DNA of 62,615 nt from Bacteroidota bacterium (GCA_013286565.1 JABDFM010000010.1:1-62615); one strand, 5' to 3'. Positions 16,948-25,894 are shown, numbered from the stretch's first letter. Numbers and translations are program-made. The notes: generated from the sequence alone by a model not told the origin.

Positions 16948-16981
16948 AAAAAGGCTTCCTGATGGACCAGGAAGCCTTTTT
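16948..16981 (+). terminator. intrinsic terminator of the His-rich peptide gene
   Basis: A perfect 14-bp stem, AAAAAGGCTTCCTG / CAGGAAGCCTTTTT, with a 6-base loop and T-run. It is symmetric, so it could work in both directions. Confidence 0.85.
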
Positions 16982-17134
16982 GTTTAAAATATTTCTTACT
17001 GGCCAGGATTTGCCTGCTCGAATCAACAAATGCCGACATCACGGACAAGACATTTTTAAAAATTGTATAAATAATTCGTAATTCTTTTAAAGAATTGTTC
17101 ACTTTGCAACCTGGGGAATATCCCGGTTCCTGAA

Positions 17135-18760
17135 ATGAAGAAACTATCCGAAAATAATGCAGCGCTATACACCCTTGTGCTGATACTGATCACATTTGTA
17201 TTGCGCCTTTTGATAGCGGCCTATACAGGGTTGGGTAATGGCGAGGCTTATTATTTCCGTGGGGCTGTTCACCTGGAATGGAGTTACCTGGATCAACCGC
17301 CGCTGTTTTTTTGGCTAAGTGGCCTCACGATCAAAATATTTGGCCTTACCAATTTAGGCTTGCGGTTCCCTGCAGTAGTTTTATTTGCCGGTACAAGCTG
17401 GCTGATGTTTCTCATCACCCGTAAGTTGTTTAATGCAAGGGCAGGCTTTTGGGCTGTTTTAGTGATGAATTTGAGCGCTATGTTCACAGTGGCGGTTGCC
17501 TGTTGGTATCAGCCTGATGCACCTTTAATGTTCTTTTGGCTGGCCAGTGTTTATTTTATTGTTCAGCTGATGTTTGGCCCTGACAACGAGGATATAGCAA
17601 CCTTGCGACATAGCCGCCGCACCTGGATGCTATGGATCTTAATAGGTATATCACTTGGCTTAGCCACATTGAGTAAATACCATGTGCTTTTTATTTTTGC
17701 AGGCGTATTTATTTTTCTTTGGGCCAATAAAGATCAAAGGCACTGGCTTTGGCACCCTGGCCCGTACCTGGCTATACTGATCACTATTATTATCGCTACA
17801 CCCGTATTATGGTGGAATTATAATAATAACTGGGTATCCTTTGTTTTCCAGGGTTCAAGGGCCGGTACTGGCAGCAAGTTCGCGTTGCATCCTGAGTGGT
17901 TTGGGCGCAGTATTCTGGGCCAGGCCCTTTATTTACTGCCCTGGATATGGGTTCCTATAATCGGTCAACTTTACCAGTCTTTTAAATTGCGCAATACTTC
18001 AAAGAAGTACAGTTTTTTCTTTTGGTTATCTATACTGCCTATCGTATTCTTCACGGTAGTAACTTTATGGGCCGATCTGCAATACCATTTTCACTGGCAG
18101 GCTCCTGGCTATATGATGCTCTTTATCCCATTGGGATTTGCCATTGATAAAAGCCTGAGCAATGAAAGCAAAACACGGGTGCGCACCAGGCGCTGGCTTA
18201 TCTTTTCAACTTGCTTTACAGTGATCACCATTGGCGTTATAGGAACGCACATGGTAACCGGTTTCTGGCAGTCATACGGGCCAAAATGGGCGGTACACAA
18301 ATTTCATGGCGACAATGTAGATCCAACCATACAAGGGATAGATTACACAGATATTCAGACCCGCTTTGCAAAGGAAGGCTGGCTGCAAAACAAGAAGATA
18401 TTCGCGGGTAGCACCCGCTGGTGGCTGGCAGGTAAAGTAGACTGGGCGCTAAAAGGGCAAAAAGAAATTATCTGTTTTAATAACGACCCAAGGAACCTGG
18501 CTTTTTTAGTTGACCCGAAAACATTGGTGGGTGACGATGCCGTTATTATCGATCAGGACTATCCCGGTAATGTAGCCAATGATGTAAAGCCGTTTTTTGA
18601 CCAGGTAAAGCAATTGCCTGATATCGCGATAGTGCGTAATGGTATCACGGAGCTGCACCTGCAGGTATATTACTGTACCAATTTTCATCAGTCGGTACGC
18701 CCGCGTAACGATTTGCCGGTATCCAGACAGTTAAACGGGTTGCCGCCGTTTGGGAAATAA
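17135..18760 (+). CDS. GT39-type (PMT/ArnT-like) membrane glycosyltransferase
   Basis: 541 residues with about ten transmembrane helices. The N-terminal loop has the GEAYYFRGA...WSYLDQPPLFFWL pattern of PMT_2/ArnT-like glycosyltransferases (acidic residue and the DQPPL motif). Further landmarks are LGLRFPAVV, CWYQPDAPLMFFWL and TLSKYHVLF. Enzymes of this family transfer a sugar from a polyprenyl-phosphate carrier to a lipid or protein at the outer face of the inner membrane. The acceptor cannot be predicted. The final 150 residues form a periplasmic domain. The gene stands alone; a -7-like box is not obvious. Confidence 0.75.
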   Translation: MKKLSENNAALYTLVLILITFVLRLLIAAYTGLGNGEAYYFRGAVHLEWSYLDQPPLFFWLSGLTIKIFGLTNLGLRFPAVVLFAGTSWLMFLITRKLFNARAGFWAVLVMNLSAMFTVAVACWYQPDAPLMFFWLASVYFIVQLMFGPDNEDIATLRHSRRTWMLWILIGISLGLATLSKYHVLFIFAGVFIFLWANKDQRHWLWHPGPYLAILITIIIATPVLWWNYNNNWVSFVFQGSRAGTGSKFALHPEWFGRSILGQALYLLPWIWVPIIGQLYQSFKLRNTSKKYSFFFWLSILPIVFFTVVTLWADLQYHFHWQAPGYMMLFIPLGFAIDKSLSNESKTRVRTRRWLIFSTCFTVITIGVIGTHMVTGFWQSYGPKWAVHKFHGDNVDPTIQGIDYTDIQTRFAKEGWLQNKKIFAGSTRWWLAGKVDWALKGQKEIICFNNDPRNLAFLVDPKTLVGDDAVIIDQDYPGNVANDVKPFFDQVKQLPDIAIVRNGITELHLQVYYCTNFHQSVRPRNDLPVSRQLNGLPPFGK

Positions 18761-18770
18761 ATAACAACCA

Positions 18771-18803
18771 CCGCATTATTAGCAACAGGCTCAAATAATG
18801 CGG
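18771..18803. terminator. hairpin between convergent genes
   Basis: A perfect 10-bp stem, CCGCATTATT / AATAATGCGG, with a 13-base loop, between the glycosyltransferase stop (18760) and the Hcp-like stop (18822). No T-tract, so a bidirectional attenuating hairpin rather than a classical terminator. Confidence 0.45.
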
Positions 18804-18821
18804 AGGCCCGGCTCAAATCAA

Positions 18822-19388
18822 TTACTGCATCCAGTTATCAGCAGCTGTAGTTTTTCCTTCAATGTTTGAGAACTCTATTTTTTGGAAAGTAAAAGAGACA
18901 TTCTCATTAACCAAGCTGTTTGGTATTAATTTATCGGGCGAAAGCGTTCCCCCATATTGCGATACCTCAGAAATTGTAGCATTGGTAAGCTGGATAGCCT
19001 GGAACAAGGTCAACATCCCGGTAGCTGATCTCTTATAGAAATCGATCTTAACGCTTTTAAGAGATTCATTGGTGTATAACATTTGCAGTAATTGGGGCGT
19101 AGATATGTCAAGATGCTTAGTGATAGTAATGGCGCCTTCAACCCGTTTGCCGCTCGGCAGGCCCGAAGCGGCATCGCGCGGACTTTTAACGGTATAGCTA
19201 AAACCGATACACTCGATCTGTCCCTCGGTTTCTCTTTGCATACTGCCGCCCTTAATTGTACCGCTCTTTGCACTCTGGATGGTTACAAAAGCGATTACGG
19301 GCTGATTAACTTGTGCATAAGTAACTAAAGCTGCGAATTGGCATACTAAAAATAATAAACCAAAACATAAAAAGTGATTTTTTTTCAT
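18822..19388 (-). CDS. Hcp-like (TssD-type) protein with a Sec signal peptide
   Basis: 188 residues. Residues 1-26 are a signal peptide ending VTYAQ. The mature part follows the Hcp/TssD tube fold: GSMQRETEGQIECIGFSYTV, the loop SPRDAASGLPSGKRVEGAI, TKHLDISTPQLLQMLYTNE, KIDFYKRS and a final VSFTFQKIEF beta-strand. Hcp normally forms the inner tube of the type VI injection machine in the cytoplasm and has no Sec signal. No tss genes are nearby. An exported Hcp-fold protein with another job, or a decoy ring, is more likely than a working T6SS tube protein. Single gene on the minus strand. Confidence 0.75.
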   Translation of the reverse strand: MKKNHFLCFGLLFLVCQFAALVTYAQVNQPVIAFVTIQSAKSGTIKGGSMQRETEGQIECIGFSYTVKSPRDAASGLPSGKRVEGAITITKHLDISTPQLLQMLYTNESLKSVKIDFYKRSATGMLTLFQAIQLTNATISEVSQYGGTLSPDKLIPNSLVNENVSFTFQKIEFSNIEGKTTAADNWMQ

Positions 19389-19609
19389 AACTCGTTGTTT
19401 TTAATGGAGATAGGTTTACTTAAATGTAAATACAATAAGTAATATATTAAAATATATTTTTCGCTAAAAGCAAACAAATGTTAAATGAGAAGCAAACGGA
19501 ATTGTGCCGGATATGATGCTCCAAATGTATCGGCATGGATACTATTGATGGTTATAAAAAGTTGATAAAATAAAATATATTTATCAAGCCATCATTTATC
19601 AACACGGTT

Positions 19610-20098
19610 ATGAAAACGATACTAATTCTCGGGGTGTTTTTTATGCTTGCCGCATGTGGCGGGTCAACCAATAACACCGATCAATTACAGGCCCAGGTTG
19701 ACAGCTTGCAAAAAAAACTGAATGATACTTACAAACCCGGTTTGGGCGAGTTTATGTTGGGTATCCAACTGCACCACGCTAAGCTTTGGTTTGCCGGAAC
19801 CAACAAAAACTGGAAACTGGCCGACTTTGAGGTGCACGAAATAGGGGAATCATTGGATGATATTAAAAAATATTGTACTGACAGGCCTGAAGTAAAAAGT
19901 ATCGGGATGATAGATCCGGCTCTAAGCAGCATCAATACGGCGATACAGCAAAAGGATATGCAATTATTTAAGAACGGATTTATCGACCTGACCAATAATT
20001 GCAATAACTGCCATAAAACCGTAAATCATGAATTTAATGTGATCACTATACCCACTTCATTACCGGTGGTTAACCAGGATTTTAAACCCCATTATTAA
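19610..20098 (+). CDS. lipoprotein with a c-type haem motif
   Basis: 162 residues. The lipobox is MLAAC (Cys16), followed by a short coiled coil (DQLQAQVDSLQKKLND). The C-terminal part has one CxxCH haem-binding motif (NCNNCHKTVNHEF). The middle (LHHAKLWFAGTNKNWKLADF) resembles small periplasmic monohaem cytochrome-like proteins. Probably a membrane-attached electron carrier or sensor. A strong terminator follows at once, and there are no partner genes. Confidence 0.65.
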   Translation: MKTILILGVFFMLAACGGSTNNTDQLQAQVDSLQKKLNDTYKPGLGEFMLGIQLHHAKLWFAGTNKNWKLADFEVHEIGESLDDIKKYCTDRPEVKSIGMIDPALSSINTAIQQKDMQLFKNGFIDLTNNCNNCHKTVNHEFNVITIPTSLPVVNQDFKPHY

Positions 20099-20117
20099 TG
20101 CTGGGGTATGCTCATAA

Positions 20118-20146
20118 AAAAAGCCTCTCGAATGGAGAGGCTTTTT
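20118..20146 (+). terminator. intrinsic terminator after the haem lipoprotein gene
   Basis: Stem GCCTCTC / GAGAGGC with a 5-base loop, extended by A/T pairs to 12 bp, flanked by A- and T-runs, 20 bp after the stop. Probably bidirectional. Confidence 0.85.
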
Positions 20147-20181
20147 GACAGATCAGGCAGGTGACCTGAACAAATTTTATT

Positions 20182-20361
20182 TTAAAGTTCGTGATGATCA
20201 GGCAATTTCTTAGTGAGGTGTTCTAATTGTCCATCTTCATTTACAACCCAATTGCTGATCTCTATAAAGTATCCTTTTTTCTTCTTCCTGGGACTACCTA
20301 AAGGCAGCAGCATAACCGCCAGCAGCGCACTTATTTTAAGTACTAAATATATTGTTATCAT
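20182..20361 (-). CDS. small single-pass membrane protein, unknown
   Basis: 59 residues from ATG at 20361 (MITIYLVLKISALLAVMLLP). One N-terminal transmembrane helix is followed by a basic turn (GSPRKKKKGYF) and an acidic tail (NWVVNEDGQLEHL, PDHHEL). A longer frame to 20424 would add a charged segment in front of the helix. I recognise no family. It converges on the haem-lipoprotein terminator. Moderate confidence that it is expressed. Confidence 0.5.
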   Translation of the reverse strand: MITIYLVLKISALLAVMLLPLGSPRKKKKGYFIEISNWVVNEDGQLEHLTKKLPDHHEL

Positions 20362-20729
20362 ATGAAGTGTTTTAATGAATAACTGTATAGCAATTTTACT
20401 GCCATTTATACGTATGGAATTCAAAAATGTTTATAAATAGCTGATATTGTTTGATATACAGGAATCACCTTAATACAGGAACCGGGCGGTTTCTTTGCAA
20501 TTATTAGGGATATTCCGTTTTAGTGTTATAAAAATTAAAACGTTACACTGCTATAGATAGCAGTTCATCAAAAATAATAATCTGAGAAAAAAAGAAGGAT
20601 CGGGATAATTATTCCGTCAGCTAAAAAACATATTTAATTTATGCGGATCGTTCGTGCCCGTTCCCTGTCCTCAAATGCGATCATTATGGAAATATTTTAT
20701 CAAAATGAAATGCCCAAACCGGCATTTAT
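20362..20729. other. non-coding stretch with two short hairpins
   Basis: No convincing reading frame. Holds CTGCTAT-AG-ATAGCAG (20548-20563) and the near-palindrome CGGGATAATTATTCCG (about 20601-20616), in otherwise AT-rich DNA. It separates two minus-strand genes and probably contains the promoter of the 20361 gene. Confidence 0.4.
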
Positions 20730-22694
20730 TTACTCAAATTTATGCCCTTCGGTTACACTTTTCCAGTTATCAGATCTGAAAGGGCTAACCGGGAATCCCT
20801 CTTTGTTTAAAAGGTTTGCATCAATGGGGGCGTCGGTCCAGGCATAGCGTACGGCTACAGGCTGTGTAACCTGGTCGCACCATACTTTCACTTTATTGCC
20901 ACCAACAATAGCTGCCATGGCATAGTAAAATTTATGATCGGTACCTGCTAATTCAAAACCCCGCACATATCCGTACTTGTCTTTTACCATCAGCCCATTA
21001 TCAGCATGAATGAAGTTAACTTCGGCATAATTATCTTTAAATTCAGCAGAACTGAACAGCGGGCTTTCAGAAAAACCCGGCAGATGATAAGTCATACTCA
21101 GCGCTTTAGCTGAAAGCCTGTAGCCCACATCTGCCTTATCCTTTGGGTGGATATTGTAAGCATCGCCGATATCTATAGTTACCGCCATGCCCGTGTTTGG
21201 CAATTGCAAAGCCATTGTTTGCGCTTCTCTTAATTCGGCTATACTGCTTCCCATATTGCTGCTCTGCATACCGCCATAAGAAGATAACTGTACAAATAAG
21301 AAGGGAAAATCCTGTTTCCACTTACTGCGCCAATCAGTAATAAGCAGCGGGAATGAAGTACGGTATTGAAAAGCCCTGTCAATATTTGCTTCACCCTGGT
21401 ACCAGATCACGCCGGCCATGGCATACGGAACCAATGGATTGATCATAGCGTTATAAAGTATCATAGCCGTATTATTTGGCAAAAACTCAAAATGGTAGGG
21501 CTTAGCCAGATCAGGCATCACGCGCCAGTTATTATCCGCTAAGTTGATGGTGGTATCTGCAAACCGCACATAAATATTGTTCCACTCACCATCGATACCT
21601 ATACCAAACCAGGATGGATTTTTTTGCGGCGATAAAAGATCGATCAGCAAACTGTTTTCGCCTGCCTTCCAGATGCCAGCTGGCAGATCGAGTTGATAAT
21701 TACCGCTCAAAGCTTCTTTTCTTATTAGCTTTCCGTTGATATACATCACCAGGTCGGCATCAGTTTGGCCTAAACGGATAACTGAACTGCGATGGGAATA
21801 AGAGCTGTCTAACTTTATAGTTCTCTGCATAAAACCATCACCCCGGTACGAATATAATTTACCTATCCATTCCCATGCGCAGGGGGCATTACCATACTGC
21901 CAGTTATTAAAAAAGGAGGCAGGCTGATCAGCAAGTTGCTCCACCGTATAAGTAACAACCGGGCCATTTTTAAAGGCATATTCCTTTAGTTGCTTGTCTA
22001 ACCGTTGTTTTACGCCATCCCAGGTTGTAGGGAGGGCTTTAGTAGCTGCCCCAAGCTCGGGCGAACTCAACATGGATTCTTTACTGATCCAGTCCTCCAC
22101 CTGTGTGCCGCCCCAATTGCTATAAACTAAACCGACAGTAACATGCAGTTGCTGTGACAGCTGTTTTGCAAAAAAGTAGCCCACTGCAGTAAAATTGCCC
22201 ACGGTATTGCTGTCCGCTTTTACCCATTGGCCACCTGATATATTATTCTCGGGTTCAAGGCTTAGTTTGTCGGGAACAGTGAATTGGCGAATGGATGCTT
22301 GACCCGCTGTTTTTTGTTCCTGCGCATAACCGTAAGCGTCCCTTAAATGGAATTCCATATTTGACTGCCCGCCGCAGAGCCATACCTCGCCTATCATGAT
22401 ATCATTGTAAACCAACTGCTCACTACCCGAAGATATTTTCATCGTATAAGGGCCGCCTTCAGTCATAGGTTTCAGTACAATTTTCCAATAACCCTTACTG
22501 TCCGCATTTGCACTTGCCGACTGCCCATTAAAGCTGATAGTAACCTTAGCATTCTTTGCAGCCCATCCCCAAACGGGTACTTCCTTGTTTCGCTGCAATA
22601 CAGTGTGGTCGCCAAATAGCTTGGCGGTTGTTAATTGTGCCTGGCTTTGAAAAAACAGGCAAGTAAGAAAAAGAGTTATTAAAAAAGATCTCAT
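20730..22694 (-). CDS. sialate O-acetylesterase (SGNH/SASA family)
   Basis: 654 residues. Signal peptide to about residue 19 (FQSQAQ). The catalytic SASA domain shows the Ser block GQSNMEFHL and the Asp-x-x-His block at IDIGDAYNIHPKDK, interrupted by a beta-sandwich insertion of about 140 residues (WEWIGKLYS to YVRFAD). The enzyme removes O-acetyl groups from sialic acid or from acetylated plant polysaccharides in the periplasm. It is followed upstream, in the same direction, by a polysaccharide deacetylase 113 bp away, so both may strip acetyl groups from glycans. Confidence 0.8.
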   Translation of the reverse strand: MRSFLITLFLTCLFFQSQAQLTTAKLFGDHTVLQRNKEVPVWGWAAKNAKVTISFNGQSASANADSKGYWKIVLKPMTEGGPYTMKISSGSEQLVYNDIMIGEVWLCGGQSNMEFHLRDAYGYAQEQKTAGQASIRQFTVPDKLSLEPENNISGGQWVKADSNTVGNFTAVGYFFAKQLSQQLHVTVGLVYSNWGGTQVEDWISKESMLSSPELGAATKALPTTWDGVKQRLDKQLKEYAFKNGPVVTYTVEQLADQPASFFNNWQYGNAPCAWEWIGKLYSYRGDGFMQRTIKLDSSYSHRSSVIRLGQTDADLVMYINGKLIRKEALSGNYQLDLPAGIWKAGENSLLIDLLSPQKNPSWFGIGIDGEWNNIYVRFADTTINLADNNWRVMPDLAKPYHFEFLPNNTAMILYNAMINPLVPYAMAGVIWYQGEANIDRAFQYRTSFPLLITDWRSKWKQDFPFLFVQLSSYGGMQSSNMGSSIAELREAQTMALQLPNTGMAVTIDIGDAYNIHPKDKADVGYRLSAKALSMTYHLPGFSESPLFSSAEFKDNYAEVNFIHADNGLMVKDKYGYVRGFELAGTDHKFYYAMAAIVGGNKVKVWCDQVTQPVAVRYAWTDAPIDANLLNKEGFPVSPFRSDNWKSVTEGHKFE

Positions 22695-22807
22695 GTGTAG
22701 GTCTTATTTGGAATTGATGTCCAATATACAGTAAATGTAAATCGAAAACAGGCTTCCGTACAAGCATTTGCAGTAATTGAGGACTTTATGTTAAATTGGT
22801 ATCAGGA

Positions 22808-23590
22808 TCACTTTGGCTTGTTTGCCTGTGTAGCATAATCCAGCGCCTGCTGAAAAGTGGCTACCCAAATATCCTTCTTGTTTTTTTTGAGATAATCCAG
22901 TAATTCTTTATGTGCTTTTACAGATGTGGTGATATAATCGCCGCCAATACCGTGAAACATAAAAATACCCATGCCCCCACCCTGCTGTACCAGTTTTACA
23001 AAAGCAATAAGCTGTGTGCCGCTGGTGTTATCTTCGAGGCCATAGGCGGGTACCTGCATCAGATCGAGGTGTTTAAAATCGGTGATCACCGCATCCACAT
23101 CGCCGCCAATACGGGCGTATTTCACCAGGCCGTATTTCCTGAGCGTATCTACATAGTCTTTGCCGCCCGCGAGTGTTTCCGTGCAGGGATAAGCATAGGT
23201 GCGTGTTGTTTTACCATCAATAGCGAATAAAAAGTGGTTCATCACGTCGATCTCGCTGAGCATGCCTGGAATAGTATATTTATCAGAAGCCACTGGGTTA
23301 TCTTCGGTACTTAAGCATGGGTGATAAATAGTGTGGTTTGCCAGCTCATAGCCCTTTTTACTAAGCGCACGCCACCGGGGTATGGTTTGATAGTCGATAT
23401 CACCTGTCAGAAAAAAAGTTGCGGTTAAATGTGCGGAGTCCAGCTGAGGGACGGCGATATTGAGCTGCGAATTGAGCGCGTCATCATAAGTAAGCACAAT
23501 AACGGCTTTTTTATGATGGGGCCATTTTATTTTTTCCTGTGCTTGTGCTGCAAAGTTCAGTAACAAAAAAAACAGGGCGATTTTTTTCAT
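22808..23590 (-). CDS. polysaccharide deacetylase family protein
   Basis: 260 residues. Signal peptide ending AAQAQ. The NodB homology domain is visible: AVIVLTYDDALNSQL (motif 1, catalytic and metal Asp), LANHTIYHPCL (motif 2, HxxxH metal site), AYPCTETLAG (motif 3-like) and FMFHGIGGDY (motif 5 His). Enzymes with this fold remove N- or O-acetyl groups from glycans in the periplasm. It precedes the sialate O-acetylesterase gene on the same strand, with a 113-bp gap that may hold a separate promoter. Confidence 0.75.
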   Translation of the reverse strand: MKKIALFFLLLNFAAQAQEKIKWPHHKKAVIVLTYDDALNSQLNIAVPQLDSAHLTATFFLTGDIDYQTIPRWRALSKKGYELANHTIYHPCLSTEDNPVASDKYTIPGMLSEIDVMNHFLFAIDGKTTRTYAYPCTETLAGGKDYVDTLRKYGLVKYARIGGDVDAVITDFKHLDLMQVPAYGLEDNTSGTQLIAFVKLVQQGGGMGIFMFHGIGGDYITTSVKAHKELLDYLKKNKKDIWVATFQQALDYATQANKPK

Positions 23591-23663
23591 TAGGGGGAAT
23601 AATTGATGCTAACACAAGAATACTAAAAAGGAATAAATTACAAGCAAGGAACCCACGATAATA

Positions 23664-24005
23664 TCAGGCTTTCTTTTCCAGGTCTTTCAAACCCCAATCC
23701 TGCAAAACCGAAATCACGGGCATTAGCGATTGGCCATAAGCGGTCATCTTATATTCTACCCGTGGCGGGATCTCGGCATAAATGATCCGTTCCAGGATTT
23801 TGTCCTCTTCCAGTTCCCTTAATTGGTTCACCAGCATTTGTTTACTGATAATAGGCAGAGCCTTTTGCAGCTTGCTAAAACGGTTGCAATTCAGACTGAC
23901 CGCATAAATGATCAGTATTTTCCATTTGCCGCCGATGAGGTTCATGCAATGAGTAACGGGACAATTATAAGGGTTGAAATCTTTGTTTTTTCTGATACTG
24001 GCCAT
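23664..24005 (-). CDS. HxlR-type winged-helix regulator
   Basis: 113 residues. Matches the HxlR family: CPVTHCMNLIGGKWKILIIY (with the redox-type Cys near the N-terminus), FSKLQKALPIISKQMLVNQL recognition helix and YKMTAYGQSLMPVI wing. Members sense aldehydes, quinones or disulphide stress and control a divergent gene. It is divergent from 24096-24665 with a 90-bp gap. That gap has an imperfect palindrome (GTACTATAAAG TTTTATACTGAC, about 24018-24041), a plausible operator. Confidence 0.8.
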   Translation of the reverse strand: MASIRKNKDFNPYNCPVTHCMNLIGGKWKILIIYAVSLNCNRFSKLQKALPIISKQMLVNQLRELEEDKILERIIYAEIPPRVEYKMTAYGQSLMPVISVLQDWGLKDLEKKA

Positions 24006-24095
24006 TGGTCTAAAAAAATGTACTATAAAGTTTTATACTGACTACTTGCATATATCATACAAAGCTAACAACTTTGTTATTTAAGCGATAACAAA

Positions 24096-24665
24096 ATGAC
24101 AGCAGAGCAGGTAAAACAATTAAGCGTTGGCGAATGGGTGAGCATTGCTCCCGAAGTTCGTCCCAGCATTTCTAAAGATGCTAATGGGAACATGAAGCCC
24201 TTTTATTTGACCAGAACTTTTAAGTATTCGGCAGATGGGAAATTTACACTTCAAATGATCAACTCTGCTGATGCTTATGGTAAAGTGCCCTTGATGAAGA
24301 TCGTCCTCAAAGGGCGTACTGTTTGGCCGGGCGAACATCCGATTGCCACAGGTGCCCAAAAGATAGATTATATTGCTGATGAGGCTTATGAGATAACCCC
24401 ACTGATCCAGGGTTTTGCTGATGCAATGAACCAGGCTGCCTCTAAAGGTTTTGATAAATGGGAGGTAAATGCCACGCAAAGCATTTTAGGCAAAGCATTT
24501 GCCCCGTTTGGACTTTCAGAGGGGCAGATCTATGGCGAGTTCGACCTGGTCTATATTTTAAACGACCTGATGTTTTGGGGAGCCAAACACGTGGATGGGC
24601 GTAGTTTTGAGAAGATTGAAAACCGCCCGGATAACTTGCAAATCCCGATGATGAGGAAAAAATAG
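24096..24665 (+). CDS. conserved cytosolic protein, probable target of HxlR regulator
   Basis: 189 residues, no signal peptide or transmembrane helix. The pattern GEWVSIAPEVRPS...PFYLTRTFKYSADGKFTL, then GAQKIDYIADEAYEITPL, is weakly reminiscent of the beta-barrel repeat of APCDD1-like lipid-binding proteins, but I cannot confirm this. It is divergent from the HxlR gene, so it is probably regulated by it. A role in stress or detoxification is an inference from that arrangement only. Confidence 0.6.
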   Translation: MTAEQVKQLSVGEWVSIAPEVRPSISKDANGNMKPFYLTRTFKYSADGKFTLQMINSADAYGKVPLMKIVLKGRTVWPGEHPIATGAQKIDYIADEAYEITPLIQGFADAMNQAASKGFDKWEVNATQSILGKAFAPFGLSEGQIYGEFDLVYILNDLMFWGAKHVDGRSFEKIENRPDNLQIPMMRKK

Positions 24666-24684
24666 CTTTACGCAGTGTTTATTA

Positions 24685-25059
24685 TTACAAACTGTTCCGT
24701 ATCTCCACACTTGCAAATATCGAGACCCCTTTCAGCACCAATGTTTTATCGGTGTTTTTGGTTTGGTAGATGTTATCGCGTGAATCATCCACTACCGAGA
24801 AAAATTGGGTAGCATCTGTTTCAACGCGCCAATCAGCAGGGATGGTTATGGTAGTTTCGCCAAAAGCTTGCGAAATATCAATGACCGCAATACCGTTGAG
24901 GTCGGCGTTAGTAAAATCAAGTTCTGTGCTTCCAAACACGTTACTTACCTTTCCGCCTTTGAAATCTTTTGAAAAAATGGTTTTCTTGATCCCGCTAAAA
25001 ATAGAGGATGCATTGATGTGATCGTTAGGGTTGGGGATAACTGTTGGTTGAAAGTTCAT
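24685..25059 (-). CDS. LiaF C-terminal-like domain protein (stand-alone)
   Basis: 124 residues, consisting only of the beta-helical C-terminal domain of LiaF/VraT-type cell-envelope response proteins. It aligns along its length with the C-terminal half of the protein at 56146-56970: SIFSGIKKTIFSKDFKGG / SVFGGIKKTILSKDFKGG, ELDFTNADLNGIAVIDISQ / ELDFTQADINGRVVIDITQ, LVLKGVSIFA / LVLKGVSIFA. It has no transmembrane region, unlike the full-length form. The promoter region carries the same direct-repeat operator as the two other family genes in the window, so it is probably part of one regulon under LytTR control. Confidence 0.8.
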   Translation of the reverse strand: MNFQPTVIPNPNDHINASSIFSGIKKTIFSKDFKGGKVSNVFGSTELDFTNADLNGIAVIDISQAFGETTITIPADWRVETDATQFFSVVDDSRDNIYQTKNTDKTLVLKGVSIFASVEIRNSL

Positions 25060-25081
25060 GGCCTTAAATTTTATTGTTACC

Positions 25082-25089
25082 CAAAACTA
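25082..25089 (-). promoter_or_regulatory. -7 box TAGTTTTG of the LiaF-C gene
   Basis: On the minus strand TAGTTTTG fits the Bacteroidota TAnnTTTG -7 element, 22 bp before the start codon at 25059. The identical octamer is the -7 box at 56109-56116, at the same distance from the operator. Confidence 0.6.
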
Positions 25090-25139
25090 TAGAAAGACCC
25101 CGGTGCTTAAAAGTTAAACCTTGCGGAAGGTTTGAACAA

Positions 25140-25167
25140 GTCGGTGAACACGGGGATTTGGTCGGTG
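25140..25167 (-). promoter_or_regulatory. LytTR-type direct-repeat operator, site A
   Basis: On the minus strand two CACCGAC heptamers (25161-25167 and 25140-25146) start 21 bp apart, i.e. two helical turns. The near edge is exactly 50 bp from the -7 box, as at sites B (54336-54363) and C (56031-56058). LytTR regulators typically bind such paired direct repeats. Confidence 0.65.
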
Positions 25168-25276
25168 AAAGAAAGTAGGAGGGACTGAAAATTCCACCCA
25201 CCAAAAAATGATACTCTTAATTTATTTGTTTAAAATTGAATATTAGTAATTGTTAAACAGATAAATCAGCATCGAT

Positions 25277-25837
25277 ATGAGAAAACTATTAATAGCGGCT
25301 GTATGCTTACTGCCTTTTATTTCGAAAGCCCAATCACAGGGACCATTCAATTACAAAACCGAAGACCGGTATTTATACTATGGCGATGTAGTGCAGGTGG
25401 ATACCTCGTTTACCGTTTCAGACCTGTATAAAGATGCTAAGTTGTTTATCACCAAACTGGCTCTCACCAATGTCAAACTTACTGCAGATGATTCCCAAGG
25501 CGGCCTTATAATAGCTTCAATTGAAGAACCGGCTACTTTTAAAACCGAAACTGGCGTTGGCGATGAACCAATGACACTGAAATACAATATTAAACTCGAA
25601 CTGAAAAAAGGCCGTTACCGCTATACCATTGATAATATCCTGATCAACTATGACGATAAAAATGATAAAACCACTAAAAGTGTAGACCACACTTTATATG
25701 ATGTGGATAAAGGCAAAGGCGGCGGCGTATTAGGCCTGGGCCAAAGCAAACGTGTATTAAAAGCAATGGACGCCCTGTTTTTGCAAAAAATAGACCTGCT
25801 GAAAAATACGATGAAGAAGAGATCGGATGATTTTTAA
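25277..25837 (+). CDS. exported DUF4468 domain protein
   Basis: 186 residues. Signal peptide ending SKAQS. The mature part matches DUF4468 (TBP-like fold) in VQVDTSFTVSDLYKDAKLFI, DSQGGLIIASIEEPATFK, LKYNIKLELKKGRYRYTIDN. The family is common in Bacteroidota with no assigned reaction. Single gene with its own terminator, convergent with the papain-like gene. Confidence 0.7.
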   Translation: MRKLLIAAVCLLPFISKAQSQGPFNYKTEDRYLYYGDVVQVDTSFTVSDLYKDAKLFITKLALTNVKLTADDSQGGLIIASIEEPATFKTETGVGDEPMTLKYNIKLELKKGRYRYTIDNILINYDDKNDKTTKSVDHTLYDVDKGKGGGVLGLGQSKRVLKAMDALFLQKIDLLKNTMKKRSDDF

Positions 25838-25861
25838 GGATTCTTGTAAACCTTCTAAAAT

Positions 25862-25894
25862 AAAAAGCCTTCAGAAATAATCTGAGGGCTTTTT
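25862..25894. terminator. intrinsic terminator (member of the CAGAAAT..ATCTGA family)
   Basis: Stem AAAAAGCCTTCAGA / TCTGAGGGCTTTTT with a 5-base loop, between convergent genes. It resembles the terminators at 29284, 30387 and 32705 in loop and stem, but no tRNA sequence follows it. Confidence 0.8.

Noticed and set aside
16830..17102. 90-codon minus-strand frame
   Set aside because: Antisense to the His-rich peptide and passes through its terminator; no start signals or recognisable motif.
20641..20847. 68-codon plus-strand frame
   Set aside because: Mostly antisense to the 3' end of the sialate O-acetylesterase gene.
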